In this document: piece by piece, positions 1 through 5,753 of the stretch | How positions within the stretch are numbered: the first letter of the stretch is position 1 | Layout of the letters: each line of letters begins with the position of its first letter | Assembly (NCBI GenBank): GCA_948742005.1 | Contig: CAPYQR010000105.1 | Location: 1 to 5,753, forward strand | Direction: 5' to 3' | Length of the DNA stretch: 5,753 nucleotides | Origin: an uncultured bacterium | GTDB taxonomy: Bacteria; Cyanobacteriota; Vampirovibrionia; Gastranaerophilales; Gastranaerophilaceae | Translations under genes and position numbers: made by a program | The notes under the pieces: model-generated | What the model was told of the DNA's origin: nothing | Seen by the model: only the letters and a program-made list of their open reading frames with translations | Databases searched by the model: none

Positions 1-237
1 GCATTTATCCGCGCATTTCCCACACAATGTACAATTTGCAAGGTTAATTGATAAAGGGTTAATTTTTAAAGCGCCTAAAGGGCAGATTTTATCCAAATCA
101 CAATTTTGAATCGAATTATCAAATTTTGAATTGTCCAAAACAGGCAAACCCCTAAACTGTGCTCTCATCGGAGCATTTTTAATATCAGGGATAAATTGAT
201 TTTTCTGCCATAATTTCATTTTTAAAGTATCAAACAT
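1..237 (-). CDS. HyfH-like [4Fe-4S] ferredoxin-type subunit, 3' end outside the window
   Basis: First 79 codons of a gene that stays open to the left edge. I read it directly from the reverse strand; it is too short for usual ORF cut-offs. The N-terminus has the look of HyfH/HycF-type electron-transfer subunits: a short leader, then an F-R-G-L-P-V-L segment at residues 28-34, then the cysteine region. Visible cysteines are 46, 52, 69, 72, 75 and 79. C69, C72, C75 and C79 form CxxCxxCxxxC, and C52 sits in a C-P-L-G-A-L context typical of the end of the first ferredoxin motif. The other three cysteines of that first motif are missing (S42, N45 and L48 occupy the places), so probably only one [4Fe-4S] cluster binds. 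Family knowledge says such subunits pass electrons towards the HyfG/HyfI module in the cytoplasm. The cut-off part could be the rest of a ferredoxin or a fused NuoB/HyfI domain. The start ATG at 235-237 is preferred because AAAGGA lies 11 nt upstream; the next in-frame ATG (codon 7) has no such site. Confidence 0.82.
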   Translation of the reverse strand, partial: MFDTLKMKLWQKNQFIPDIKNAPMRAQFRGLPVLDNSKFDNSIQNCDLDKICPLGALKINPLSINLANCTLCGKCADKC

Positions 238-248
238 TTCTATATTTT

Positions 249-254
249 TCCTTT
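249..254 (-). promoter_or_regulatory. Ribosome binding site of the HyfH-like gene
   Basis: AAAGGA on the minus strand, 11 nt before the ATG at 237. It lies in the 39-bp gap after the HyfG-like gene and supports the chosen start over the later in-frame ATG at codon 7. The gap contains no stem-loop that I could find, so transcription is expected to read through. Confidence 0.6.
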
Positions 255-276
255 GAATTTATTTAATTTACAAAAA

Positions 277-1740
277 TTACAAATCAAAACCGCAGTAAGA
301 AAGGTCAAAACCCTTGTTACAAAGCGGAAAATCTGAAATTCCGTTGTTTCTTAATGCCATTGATAATCCCCACCAGTTATTAAACGATGGATCTTTTATT
401 TTATATCTTGATAATTCGCCCTTGTCGTTGGTTGTTGCAACATGAACCAATTCCCCTCTCCACGATTCAACGATTGATAGTGCAAAGCTGTTTGGAAGAA
501 GATTTTTTACAATTTCATTGTTTTCAACAATCAACGGCTCATCTTTAACTTTTTCAAGTTTATCCAATAATTTTTTAACAAAAGAAATTGATTCAACCGC
601 CTCTTTATATCTGATTCTAAATCTTGAATAAGCATCGTTTGTTGCCACAAAGGTTTTTTTAGAAAAATCTTTATAAAATTCATCACAAAAATCAAAACGA
701 CTATCCAATTCAACGCCGAAACTCCGCCCAATCATCCCGACAAGGTTAAGTTCCTGTGCAGTTTCTGTTGAAACAACACCCGTTTTTTCCAATCTTGACA
801 TAACGGTAGAAGAATTAAGCGCAGTTCGGGTCATTTTATCAATTGTTTTTTTAACGCAATCTAAAGTTTTTTTGATTTTGTCACACATTGCAGAATCAAT
901 ATCAAAATTAACTCCCCCGAGCGTTATCAACCCTCTGCCAAATCTGCTTCCCGAAATTTCAAGCATAGTGTTTATTACAAGAGTTCTTGTAACACCATAA
1001 ACTTCTTTTCCCATTAAATAAGCAATATCGCCCAAAATAGCACCCATATCGCCGATATGAATCGCACAGCGCTCCATTTCAAGCGCTATTCTGCGGATTA
1101 ATTTAGCTTTTGTGGAAATTTCAACACCTGCTAATTCTTCCATAACCTGACTGAAAGCCATGTTATATGCAATCGTGCTGTCGCCGCAGATTGATTCAGC
1201 CAGTTGATTTGTCGGGTTTTTAACCATAAGGTTTTCAACCCCTCTGTGTTGATAACCAAGCATTATTTCAAGGTTATAAACCTTTTCCCCCTGACACAAA
1301 AACCGAAAATGCCCCGGTTCAATAACCCCCGCATGGATTGGACCTACTGCAACTTCATGGGTTTGTTCGCCCTCCATTTTGAAAAATTCATAAGAATCCA
1401 AATTTTTACGAACAGGTTTCAACCAAGGATGCCCTGCGGGCTTTATCCCGAATTGTTCATAAAATTCACGCTCAAACATGTGATATTGATGATTGTCTTT
1501 AGTGATTGATTCATATTCTTTTAAAGATTTATCCAAAAGCGCAGAAGAAACAAGAATTTCACCCTTTTCATCATCTGCCAAAAGCGCGAAAACTTTAATG
1601 TTTTCTCCCCAATCAGCTCCGAAAAAAGAAACCGGTCTTAGATTCGTTGCGGCAAGCTGTGCTCTAAAAGTTCCAAATTCAAGTGTCGGAATATCTAAAA
1701 GATTAATTCTTTGATTGTTTTTCATTGTATAATAATTCAT
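277..1740 (-). CDS. HyfG/HycE-like large subunit (NuoC-NuoD fusion) lacking the NiFe ligands; Ehr-type
   Basis: This 487-residue soluble protein is the large electron-transfer subunit of a group 4 hydrogenase-like complex. Residues 1 to about 115 are a short NuoC (30 kDa) type domain ending in the typical E-R-E-F-Y-E-Q-F-G-I ... G-H-P-W-L stretch (90-107). The rest is a NuoD/NiFe large-subunit domain: G-P-I-H-A-G-V-I-E-P-G-H-F-R-F at 133-147, L-G-Y-Q-H-R-G-V-E at 161-169, and a group 4-like segment from W427 to W457. The NiFe site is not intact. Motif L1 reads I-C-G-D-S at 184-188 where hydrogenases have R-x-C-G-x-C, so only C185 is kept. The C-terminal DPCxxC motif is replaced by D-F-P-L-C-N-K-G-F at 470-478, and the chain ends four residues after C483. 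Hydrogenase activity is therefore unlikely, and the protein fits the described Ehr class; its substrate is unknown. The ATG at 1740 is preferred to codon 6 because AAGG lies 8 nt upstream. It follows the HyfF-like gene by 27 bp. Confidence 0.93.
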   Translation of the reverse strand: MNYYTMKNNQRINLLDIPTLEFGTFRAQLAATNLRPVSFFGADWGENIKVFALLADDEKGEILVSSALLDKSLKEYESITKDNHQYHMFEREFYEQFGIKPAGHPWLKPVRKNLDSYEFFKMEGEQTHEVAVGPIHAGVIEPGHFRFLCQGEKVYNLEIMLGYQHRGVENLMVKNPTNQLAESICGDSTIAYNMAFSQVMEELAGVEISTKAKLIRRIALEMERCAIHIGDMGAILGDIAYLMGKEVYGVTRTLVINTMLEISGSRFGRGLITLGGVNFDIDSAMCDKIKKTLDCVKKTIDKMTRTALNSSTVMSRLEKTGVVSTETAQELNLVGMIGRSFGVELDSRFDFCDEFYKDFSKKTFVATNDAYSRFRIRYKEAVESISFVKKLLDKLEKVKDEPLIVENNEIVKNLLPNSFALSIVESWRGELVHVATTNDKGELSRYKIKDPSFNNWWGLSMALRNNGISDFPLCNKGFDLSYCGFDL

Positions 1741-1748
1741 TTTATTTA

Positions 1749-1752
1749 CCTT
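1749..1752 (-). promoter_or_regulatory. Ribosome binding site of the HyfG-like gene
   Basis: AAGG on the minus strand, 8 nt before the ATG at 1740, within the 27-bp gap after the HyfF-like gene. It decides the start: the alternative ATG at codon 6 is preceded only by AT-rich coding sequence without a purine-rich match. Confidence 0.55.
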
Positions 1753-1767
1753 ATTTTCATTTAATAT

Positions 1768-3201
1768 CTAGCCGAAAATCGAATTTTTTATAATAGTGTC
1801 TAAAAACTGTGGAATATAAATCCCGAAAGTAAATGCCATCAATAACATGATGATTTGCGGGATATACATTGAAATTGAAATTTTTGAAATATTATTTTTA
1901 GCATTTTCAAATTTTTCAGCAGATTTTTCTCCATAAACCATTTTTATTACCACTCTGCCCATGCCAAAAAGAATAATTGTCAAAAGAAACAAAAACAAAG
2001 CACACAAAATATAATGTTTTTGCATAATAAACGTCTTTACAATTAAAAATTCACTGACAAAAAGCATTGACGGCGGAAACGCACAAATTCCAAGAAAACC
2101 TGCTATCCAAAGCCAGGCTGTTTTTTTATCAATTTGTCCTAATGCTTTTATTGATTTAATCCTTTTTGTGTTGAAAAGTTCTAAAATATTTCCGCTTGTT
2201 AAAAAATACGATGCTTTAATCAAAGAATGTCCGATTAAATGGATAAATAAAGCATAATACGCAACCCCGCCTAAAGCGGCTGCAAGTGCTAAAATACCCA
2301 TATTTTCAATTGATGAATAAGCAAGCATTCTTTTGTAGTTTGTTGTGTGATATAAAAACACGCTCGTTACAAACAAAGACAAAAATCCCATAACAAGAAG
2401 CATTATCCGAGCATAAGCAAAGCAGTTTGCCATTATCATAACTTTATACATATTTAAAATAATTAAAAATGCACAATTTAATAACGAAGCAGATAATAAA
2501 GCAGAAATCGGGCTCGGCGCTTCGGCATGTGCATCGGGAAGCCAAAAATGAACAGGCGCAAGCCCCATTTTTGTACCAATTCCAAATAAAATAAACACAA
2601 AAGAAACATTGAGCCAAAAATGATTAAAACTTTTAGCATTAATCATTAAATCTTCATAATTAAGCGTATTTACATTACCTGTTGCAATTGTTAATAAAAT
2701 TATCCCGACAAACGCAAGAGCAATCCCGATTGAACAAATAAAAACATACTTCCAGGCTGCTTCAATTGAATGTTTTGTTTTATTAAAATAAATCAAATAA
2801 GCACTGGCAAGTGTCGTACCCTCAATAAAAATCCAAGCTAAGCCAAGATTATCAGCAAGAATTCCGCCTGTCATCGACAAAACAAAAGCAAGAATCATAA
2901 CAGAATAATGCATCATTTTTTTGTTATCAAATTCTTTATTTAAATTCTTACAATAACCATTATTATAAATCGCAACAGCAAGGAAAACTATTGATAAAAT
3001 CAAATAAAACAATATATTCTGTGAATTCAAACTAAAATATTGATTATTTTGAACCCAATTTGCATCAACAAAATAACCTATCCCAAGCCCCAGATGAACA
3101 AAAGAATACAGAGTTATTAAAACGTTGTTTAAAGTTTTGTTTTTTGCAAAAAACAAAATAAAACAAAATATTAAAGGTAAAATTAAAACTAAACTAATCA
3201 T
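1768..3201 (-). CDS. hyfF: HyfF-like antiporter-type membrane subunit (NuoM/N family)
   Basis: This 477-residue protein is very hydrophobic throughout, with about 13-14 predicted membrane helices, close to the usual HyfF length. It is an ion-translocating subunit of the membrane arm, homologous to NuoL/M/N and Mrp antiporter subunits. The family signature is plain: W-I-F-I-E-G-T-T-L-A-S at 123-133, A-A-W-K-Y at 148-152, G-T-K-M-G-L-A-P-V-H-F-W-L-P-D-A-H at 209-225 followed by A-E-A-P-S-P-I-S-A-L-L-S at 226-237, and H-L-I-G-H-S-L-I-K-A at 321-330. By position, E127, K211, K329 and E384 (in F-V-S-E-F) look like the charged residues along the proton path. E384 in the twelfth-helix position resembles NuoM, since NuoL and NuoN have lysine there; this is inferred without an alignment. 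The gene overlaps the HyfE-like gene by 8 bp, pointing to coupled translation. HyfF rather than HyfB is chosen from its length, its place between the HyfE- and HyfG-like genes, and the lack of the HyfB C-terminal extension. Confidence 0.92.
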   Translation of the reverse strand: MISLVLILPLIFCFILFFAKNKTLNNVLITLYSFVHLGLGIGYFVDANWVQNNQYFSLNSQNILFYLILSIVFLAVAIYNNGYCKNLNKEFDNKKMMHYSVMILAFVLSMTGGILADNLGLAWIFIEGTTLASAYLIYFNKTKHSIEAAWKYVFICSIGIALAFVGIILLTIATGNVNTLNYEDLMINAKSFNHFWLNVSFVFILFGIGTKMGLAPVHFWLPDAHAEAPSPISALLSASLLNCAFLIILNMYKVMIMANCFAYARIMLLVMGFLSLFVTSVFLYHTTNYKRMLAYSSIENMGILALAAALGGVAYYALFIHLIGHSLIKASYFLTSGNILELFNTKRIKSIKALGQIDKKTAWLWIAGFLGICAFPPSMLFVSEFLIVKTFIMQKHYILCALFLFLLTIILFGMGRVVIKMVYGEKSAEKFENAKNNISKISISMYIPQIIMLLMAFTFGIYIPQFLDTIIKNSIFG

Positions 3202-3844
3202 CTATTTCACAATCCTTTAAATCCGATAAATGTGCCACTTCCATATCGCCTAATTCATTATTTATTTGAGAAACAAATAAACCTAAAATATAAATCGCGA
3301 TAAAAACATCTAATAAAACACCGATATTAACCAAAATCGGCATTTCTTTTGCAACAGATAACGACAAAAGAAAAATCCCGTTTTCCATTGTAATAAATTC
3401 AATAACATTAGATAAAACCTTATGCTTAATTGTAATCAGCCACAAACTGATTATAATCGTCGATAACGCAATCCCGAAACACATCGGGTTAATCATTGAA
3501 AGAGAGGGAATATGAATAACAGATAGCATAAACCCTGCAAACAATATCACGCTTGAAATTAAAAGACAGTAAAAATGTGCAATGTTTGCATCCGTATCTC
3601 TGTTTGAATGGGTTTTAGCAAGAACTTTGCTTAAAAACAAAGGAATCAAAATCGCCTTGACAAGCAGTGTTTCAATCGTCAAAAAAGCAATTGTTGAAAT
3701 TTCACAATGAGAAAAAGCCGTAGCACAAATCAAAAACAACAAAACCCCCTGCGCAATTAACATTTTAATATGCGCAGCCAGCCTGCTTGTGGTTGATAAA
3801 TACAACATTGTTAAACCGAATAATATTATAAAAGCATTAACCAT
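3194..3844 (-). CDS. hyfE: HyfE-like membrane subunit (NuoK-like core)
   Basis: This 216-residue protein, the same length as Escherichia coli HyfE as I recall it, has six to seven hydrophobic segments. The family includes a NuoK-like unit, which in complex I carries buried glutamates important for coupling. Candidates here are E58, followed by K63 in the T-I-E-T-L-L-V-K-A-I segment (56-65), and E149 and E154 in V-I-E-F-I-T-M-E-N-G (147-156), a conserved-looking stretch of HyfE proteins. The C-terminal tail from about residue 195 is hydrophilic and acidic and probably lies in the cytoplasm. It starts 4 bp after the HyfC-like gene ends and its last codons overlap the next gene by 8 bp. Its own ribosome site is weak: a GGGG run 9 nt before the ATG, inside the end of the preceding gene, so translation is probably coupled. 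The order C-E-F-G matches hyf-type operons lacking hyfD, which supports the call. Confidence 0.88.
   Translation of the reverse strand: MVNAFIILFGLTMLYLSTTSRLAAHIKMLIAQGVLLFLICATAFSHCEISTIAFLTIETLLVKAILIPLFLSKVLAKTHSNRDTDANIAHFYCLLISSVILFAGFMLSVIHIPSLSMINPMCFGIALSTIIISLWLITIKHKVLSNVIEFITMENGIFLLSLSVAKEMPILVNIGVLLDVFIAIYILGLFVSQINNELGDMEVAHLSDLKDCEIDD
3213..3218 (-). promoter_or_regulatory. Ribosome binding site of the HyfF-like gene, inside the HyfE-like gene
   Basis: AAAGGA on the minus strand, 11 nt before the ATG at 3201, lying within the last codons of the HyfE-like gene. It supports the overlapping start. The spacing equals that before the HyfC-like and HyfH-like genes, so it is probably the normal spacing in this organism. 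Confidence 0.55.
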
Positions 3845-3848
3845 TTAG

Positions 3849-4781
3849 CTATACCCCATAAATTTTCACTACTGTTAAAGATGCAATTACAAGCGCAAAT
3901 GAACTCATAACAAAAATAAATTCAAAAATATGACTCATTCTAAACCTTGCAATGCCTGATTCAATAACTCCGATTACAAGCGCAATTAAAGCAATCACAC
4001 CAAAAAACGAAGCAATTTGATATCCTAAAGGCAAACTTGAGGGAATTATTAAATTTGCAATTAATGATGCCAAAATCACCATTTTTATCCCCGCACCCCA
4101 GGTTAAAAGCGCCAAATCAACGCCCGAATTATCCAAAATCATAACTTCATGAATCATTGTAAGTTCTAAGTGTGTCGTCGGGTCATCCACAGGAACTCTT
4201 GAACATTCTGTTAATAACATTACAAAAAGCGAAATTATCGCAAGAACAATTATCAAAATCCCGAACCCGCCCGCATTTTGAAGAATCAAACTAAGGCTTT
4301 TAAATGTTAAATTTCCGCTCAATGCGATAAATGATGCCAAAATTATAAAAAACGCAGGTTCAACAATCGTTGTAAAGCAAGCTTCTCTACTTGCGCCCAT
4401 GCCCTCAAAAGCACTTCCTGTATCCATTGCAGAAATTAGCGCAAAAAATTTCCCCAAACCGAGAATATAAGAAAAAATTATAAAAGCACCTTGAAGTTCT
4501 ATAATTGAATTTCCGCCAATCATCGGAGCAAATAACCCCGCAAAAATTGTCGCAGCCAAAACCACAGCAGGAGCAAATCTAAAAACGCCTGATGTTGTCG
4601 TGCTCAAAACAAGACCTTTTTTAAAAAGTTTTGTAAAATCCCACAACGGCTGAAAAATTGAAACGCCTTTTCTTCCTGCAAAAAACGCTTTTGTTTTTTT
4701 GATTATCCCGATTACAAAAAACGGAACAATAAGCAGAATGAAAATATTTAAGATTATTGTGATTAAATAATTTTTATCCAT
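3849..4781 (-). CDS. hyfC: HyfC/HycD-like membrane subunit (NuoH family)
   Basis: This 310-residue membrane protein has about eight hydrophobic helices, the usual size for the NuoH/HyfC/EchB family. It anchors the electron-transfer arm on the membrane arm and helps link redox change to ion movement. Family features: an N-terminal helix then A-G-R-K-G-V-S-I-F-Q-P-L-W-D-F-T-K-L-F-K-K at 35-55, matching the NuoH loop that reads G-P-x-G-x-L-Q-P-x-A-D-x-x-K-L. A second loop (115-142) with D120, E126, R132, E133 and E141 fits the NuoH region that faces the NuoB/NuoD subunits. The third, T-E-C-S-R-V-P-V-D-D-P-T-T-H-L-E-L-T-M-I-H-E at 191-212, is the hydrogenase-type form of the NuoH A-E-T-N-R-x-P-F-D-x-x-E motif, with E192, R195, D199, D200, E206 and E212. 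Upstream gap is 8 bp and downstream gap 4 bp. An AGGA site lies 11 nt before the ATG. Confidence 0.93.
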   Translation of the reverse strand: MDKNYLITIILNIFILLIVPFFVIGIIKKTKAFFAGRKGVSIFQPLWDFTKLFKKGLVLSTTTSGVFRFAPAVVLAATIFAGLFAPMIGGNSIIELQGAFIIFSYILGLGKFFALISAMDTGSAFEGMGASREACFTTIVEPAFFIILASFIALSGNLTFKSLSLILQNAGGFGILIIVLAIISLFVMLLTECSRVPVDDPTTHLELTMIHEVMILDNSGVDLALLTWGAGIKMVILASLIANLIIPSSLPLGYQIASFFGVIALIALVIGVIESGIARFRMSHIFEFIFVMSSFALVIASLTVVKIYGV

Positions 4782-4789
4782 TTTTTATT

Positions 4790-5753
4790 TTATCCTATCA
4801 TTACTACACCAATCAGAGAAACAACAAGGAAAATCAAGCCATAGGTAATATATTGTTGGATATTTCCGTTTTGAAATCTCTCAAACCTTGCAAAAAAATC
4901 CTCAATAGATTTTAATAAAGGTTTTATAAAATAAACTTCCTCAACATCCTCAATGTGCTGTTCAAAATGAGCACTTGCAGGGAAAACCGTTTTAGGCTTT
5001 TTAATATCGGAAACCTTTTTAAATAAAGGCGTTAACATCGTTGTAAAAGGTTCTGCATAACTTGAAGCACTATATTCCATTTTAGAAGTCGGTTTATTAT
5101 AACCACACCCCCAAGTTCCATTATGTGCGATTTTATTTTCAAGTTTTAATTTTAAAACAAATAAAACAAGTATAAATAAAATTAAACCAATAGAAACATA
5201 AGAAATCATCTGCATTATTGAAGTTATTTCGTTAATCTTTAATGTTGATTCAACGCTTTGCGCTACTAATGGATTAAATGAAGAATTAAATGCGATATCT
5301 TGAATTTTATCAGCATTTACAACAAAACAAGATGCACTCATTGAAACAAATTCAAAAACTTGTTTGGGGAAAATTCCGATTAATAAAGTAAAACAAGCAA
5401 GAATCGACATCGGGATAATAAAAGTTTTTCCGTTATCAGATTTGACATTTTTAGCATTTTCACTCCTTGTTTCACCCAAAAAGACGATTGAAAAAGCCTT
5501 TGTAAAACACAAAATTGCCAAAGTTCCAACAAGCGCAAGTCCTGAAAGAGCTAAAATCATTTCAAGCAAAACAAATAAATTATTAATAGAAAGTGAATTA
5601 ATCATCCCAAAATATATCAAAAATTCACTGATAAAACCGTTAAAAGGCGGCAGTCCGCAGATTGCAATTGAACCGATTAAAAATAAAACGCTTGTTTGAG
5701 GCATTTTTTTAATTAATCCGCCCAAGAGTTCCATATTTTTTGTATGAGATTTT
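4790..5753 (-). CDS. hyfB: HyfB-like antiporter-type membrane subunit, C-terminal part only (5' end outside the window)
   Basis: The reading frame runs through the right edge. Before the first visible ATG (5734) the frame continues K-S-H-T-K-N, so that ATG is internal; about 320 residues of a protein usually near 650-700 are seen. Numbering from that Met, the fragment opens with L-G-G-L-I-K-K-M-P (4-12) and G-L-P-P-F-N-G-F-I-S-E-F-L (27-39), the classic start of the last core helices of NuoL/M-type subunits. E37 sits in the ion-path helix, and T-K-A-F-S-I-V-F-L-G (78-87) is also typical. The rest is the HyfB/HycC-specific extension: helices near 104-122 and 174-196, then G-T-W-G-C-G-Y-N-K-P-T-S-K-M-E-Y-S-A-S-S-Y (206-226), a strong HyfB/HycC marker. 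A charged loop follows, then a final helix at about 295-314. The role is ion translocation in the membrane arm. It is the first gene of the visible operon. Confidence 0.9.
   Translation of the reverse strand, partial: KSHTKNMELLGGLIKKMPQTSVLFLIGSIAICGLPPFNGFISEFLIYFGMINSLSINNLFVLLEMILALSGLALVGTLAILCFTKAFSIVFLGETRSENAKNVKSDNGKTFIIPMSILACFTLLIGIFPKQVFEFVSMSASCFVVNADKIQDIAFNSSFNPLVAQSVESTLKINEITSIMQMISYVSIGLILFILVLFVLKLKLENKIAHNGTWGCGYNKPTSKMEYSASSYAEPFTTMLTPLFKKVSDIKKPKTVFPASAHFEQHIEDVEEVYFIKPLLKSIEDFFARFERFQNGNIQQYITYGLIFLVVSLIGVVMIG
4793..4796 (-). promoter_or_regulatory. Ribosome binding site of the HyfC-like gene
   Basis: AGGA on the minus strand, 11 nt before the ATG at 4781, within the last codons of the HyfB-like gene. 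Only 8 bp separate the two genes, so this site and reinitiation after the upstream stop probably both serve the HyfC-like gene. Confidence 0.5.

Noticed and set aside
238..276. Terminator or promoter in the longest gap between genes
   Set aside because: Only AT-rich sequence and a ribosome site are seen; there is no GC-rich stem-loop followed by a T run and no convincing -35/-10 pair.
531..731. Minus-strand open frame of 66 codons
   Set aside because: Alternative frame inside the HyfG-like gene with no independent support.
1204..1714. Two forward-strand open frames (1204-1509 and 1493-1714)
   Set aside because: Both lie antisense within the strongly supported HyfG-like gene, have no recognisable family features and no convincing ribosome sites.
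5364..5699. Forward-strand open frame of 111 codons
   Set aside because: Antisense to the conserved HyfB helices; composition reflects the reverse of membrane-protein codons.
654..5710. Seven-base A/T runs (654-660, 846-852, 867-873, 2121-2127, 4694-4700, 5704-5710) as programmed frameshift sites
   Set aside because: All lie in genes whose frames continue to full family length; the runs are expected from AAA lysine and TTT phenylalanine codons in AT-rich DNA.
5732..5734. ATG at 5734 as the true start of the HyfB-like gene
   Set aside because: The frame stays open upstream to the window edge with plausible family sequence, the fragment begins mid-way through the antiporter fold, and no ribosome site is seen before it. 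The gene is cut by the window.
277..5753. Naming the set as an active hydrogenase-4 or formate hydrogenlyase
   Set aside because: The membrane subunits match, but the large subunit does not keep the NiFe ligands, so hydrogen activity cannot be supported from the sequence.
1768..5753. Complex I (nuo) or an Mrp Na+/H+ antiporter operon
   Set aside because: The HyfB-specific C-terminal extension, HyfE protein, hydrogenase-type HyfC motif and NuoC-NuoD fusion fit the Hyf/Ehr group; NuoA, NuoJ or MrpE-G type genes are absent between these genes.

Overview
The window is one block of five complete or near-complete genes plus one gene fragment, all read from the minus strand. They form the middle of an operon for a membrane-bound, complex I-like respiratory assembly of the hydrogenase-4 (Hyf/Hyc) type. 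In transcription order, from high to low coordinates: a HyfB-like antiporter-type subunit cut by the right edge (4790-5753), HyfC-like (3849-4781), HyfE-like (3194-3844), HyfF-like antiporter-type subunit (1768-3201), HyfG-like large subunit with a fused NuoC-type domain (277-1740), and the start of an iron-sulfur HyfH-type protein cut by the left edge (1-237). Gaps are 39 bp or less and one pair overlaps by 8 bp. I see no terminator or promoter between the genes, so they are most likely one transcript that starts right of the window and continues left of it.

The four membrane proteins would form the proton (or sodium) translocating arm. HyfB and HyfF resemble NuoL/M/N antiporter-type subunits. 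HyfC resembles NuoH, the subunit that joins the membrane arm to the electron-transfer arm. HyfE carries NuoK-like features. HyfG and the iron-sulfur protein belong to the cytoplasmic electron-transfer arm.

The most notable point is that the HyfG-like subunit does not have the four cysteines that hold the NiFe centre in real hydrogenases. Its first motif reads C-G-D-S instead of C-G-x-C, and its C-terminal motif is replaced by an unrelated sequence without CxxC. This matches what has been described as energy-converting hydrogenase-related (Ehr) complexes, which are thought to couple an unknown redox reaction, not H2 turnover, to ion transport. The adjoining iron-sulfur protein also appears to keep ligands for only one of the two [4Fe-4S] clusters of a normal HyfH.

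The DNA is AT-rich with many A/T homopolymer runs, and gene packing is tight. This suggests a low-GC anaerobic bacterium. Ehr-type complexes are known from several uncultured and anaerobic bacterial lineages, and nothing here fixes the phylum. No RNA genes, mobile elements, CRISPR arrays or long repeats were seen, and no stretch above 300 bp lacks a gene.
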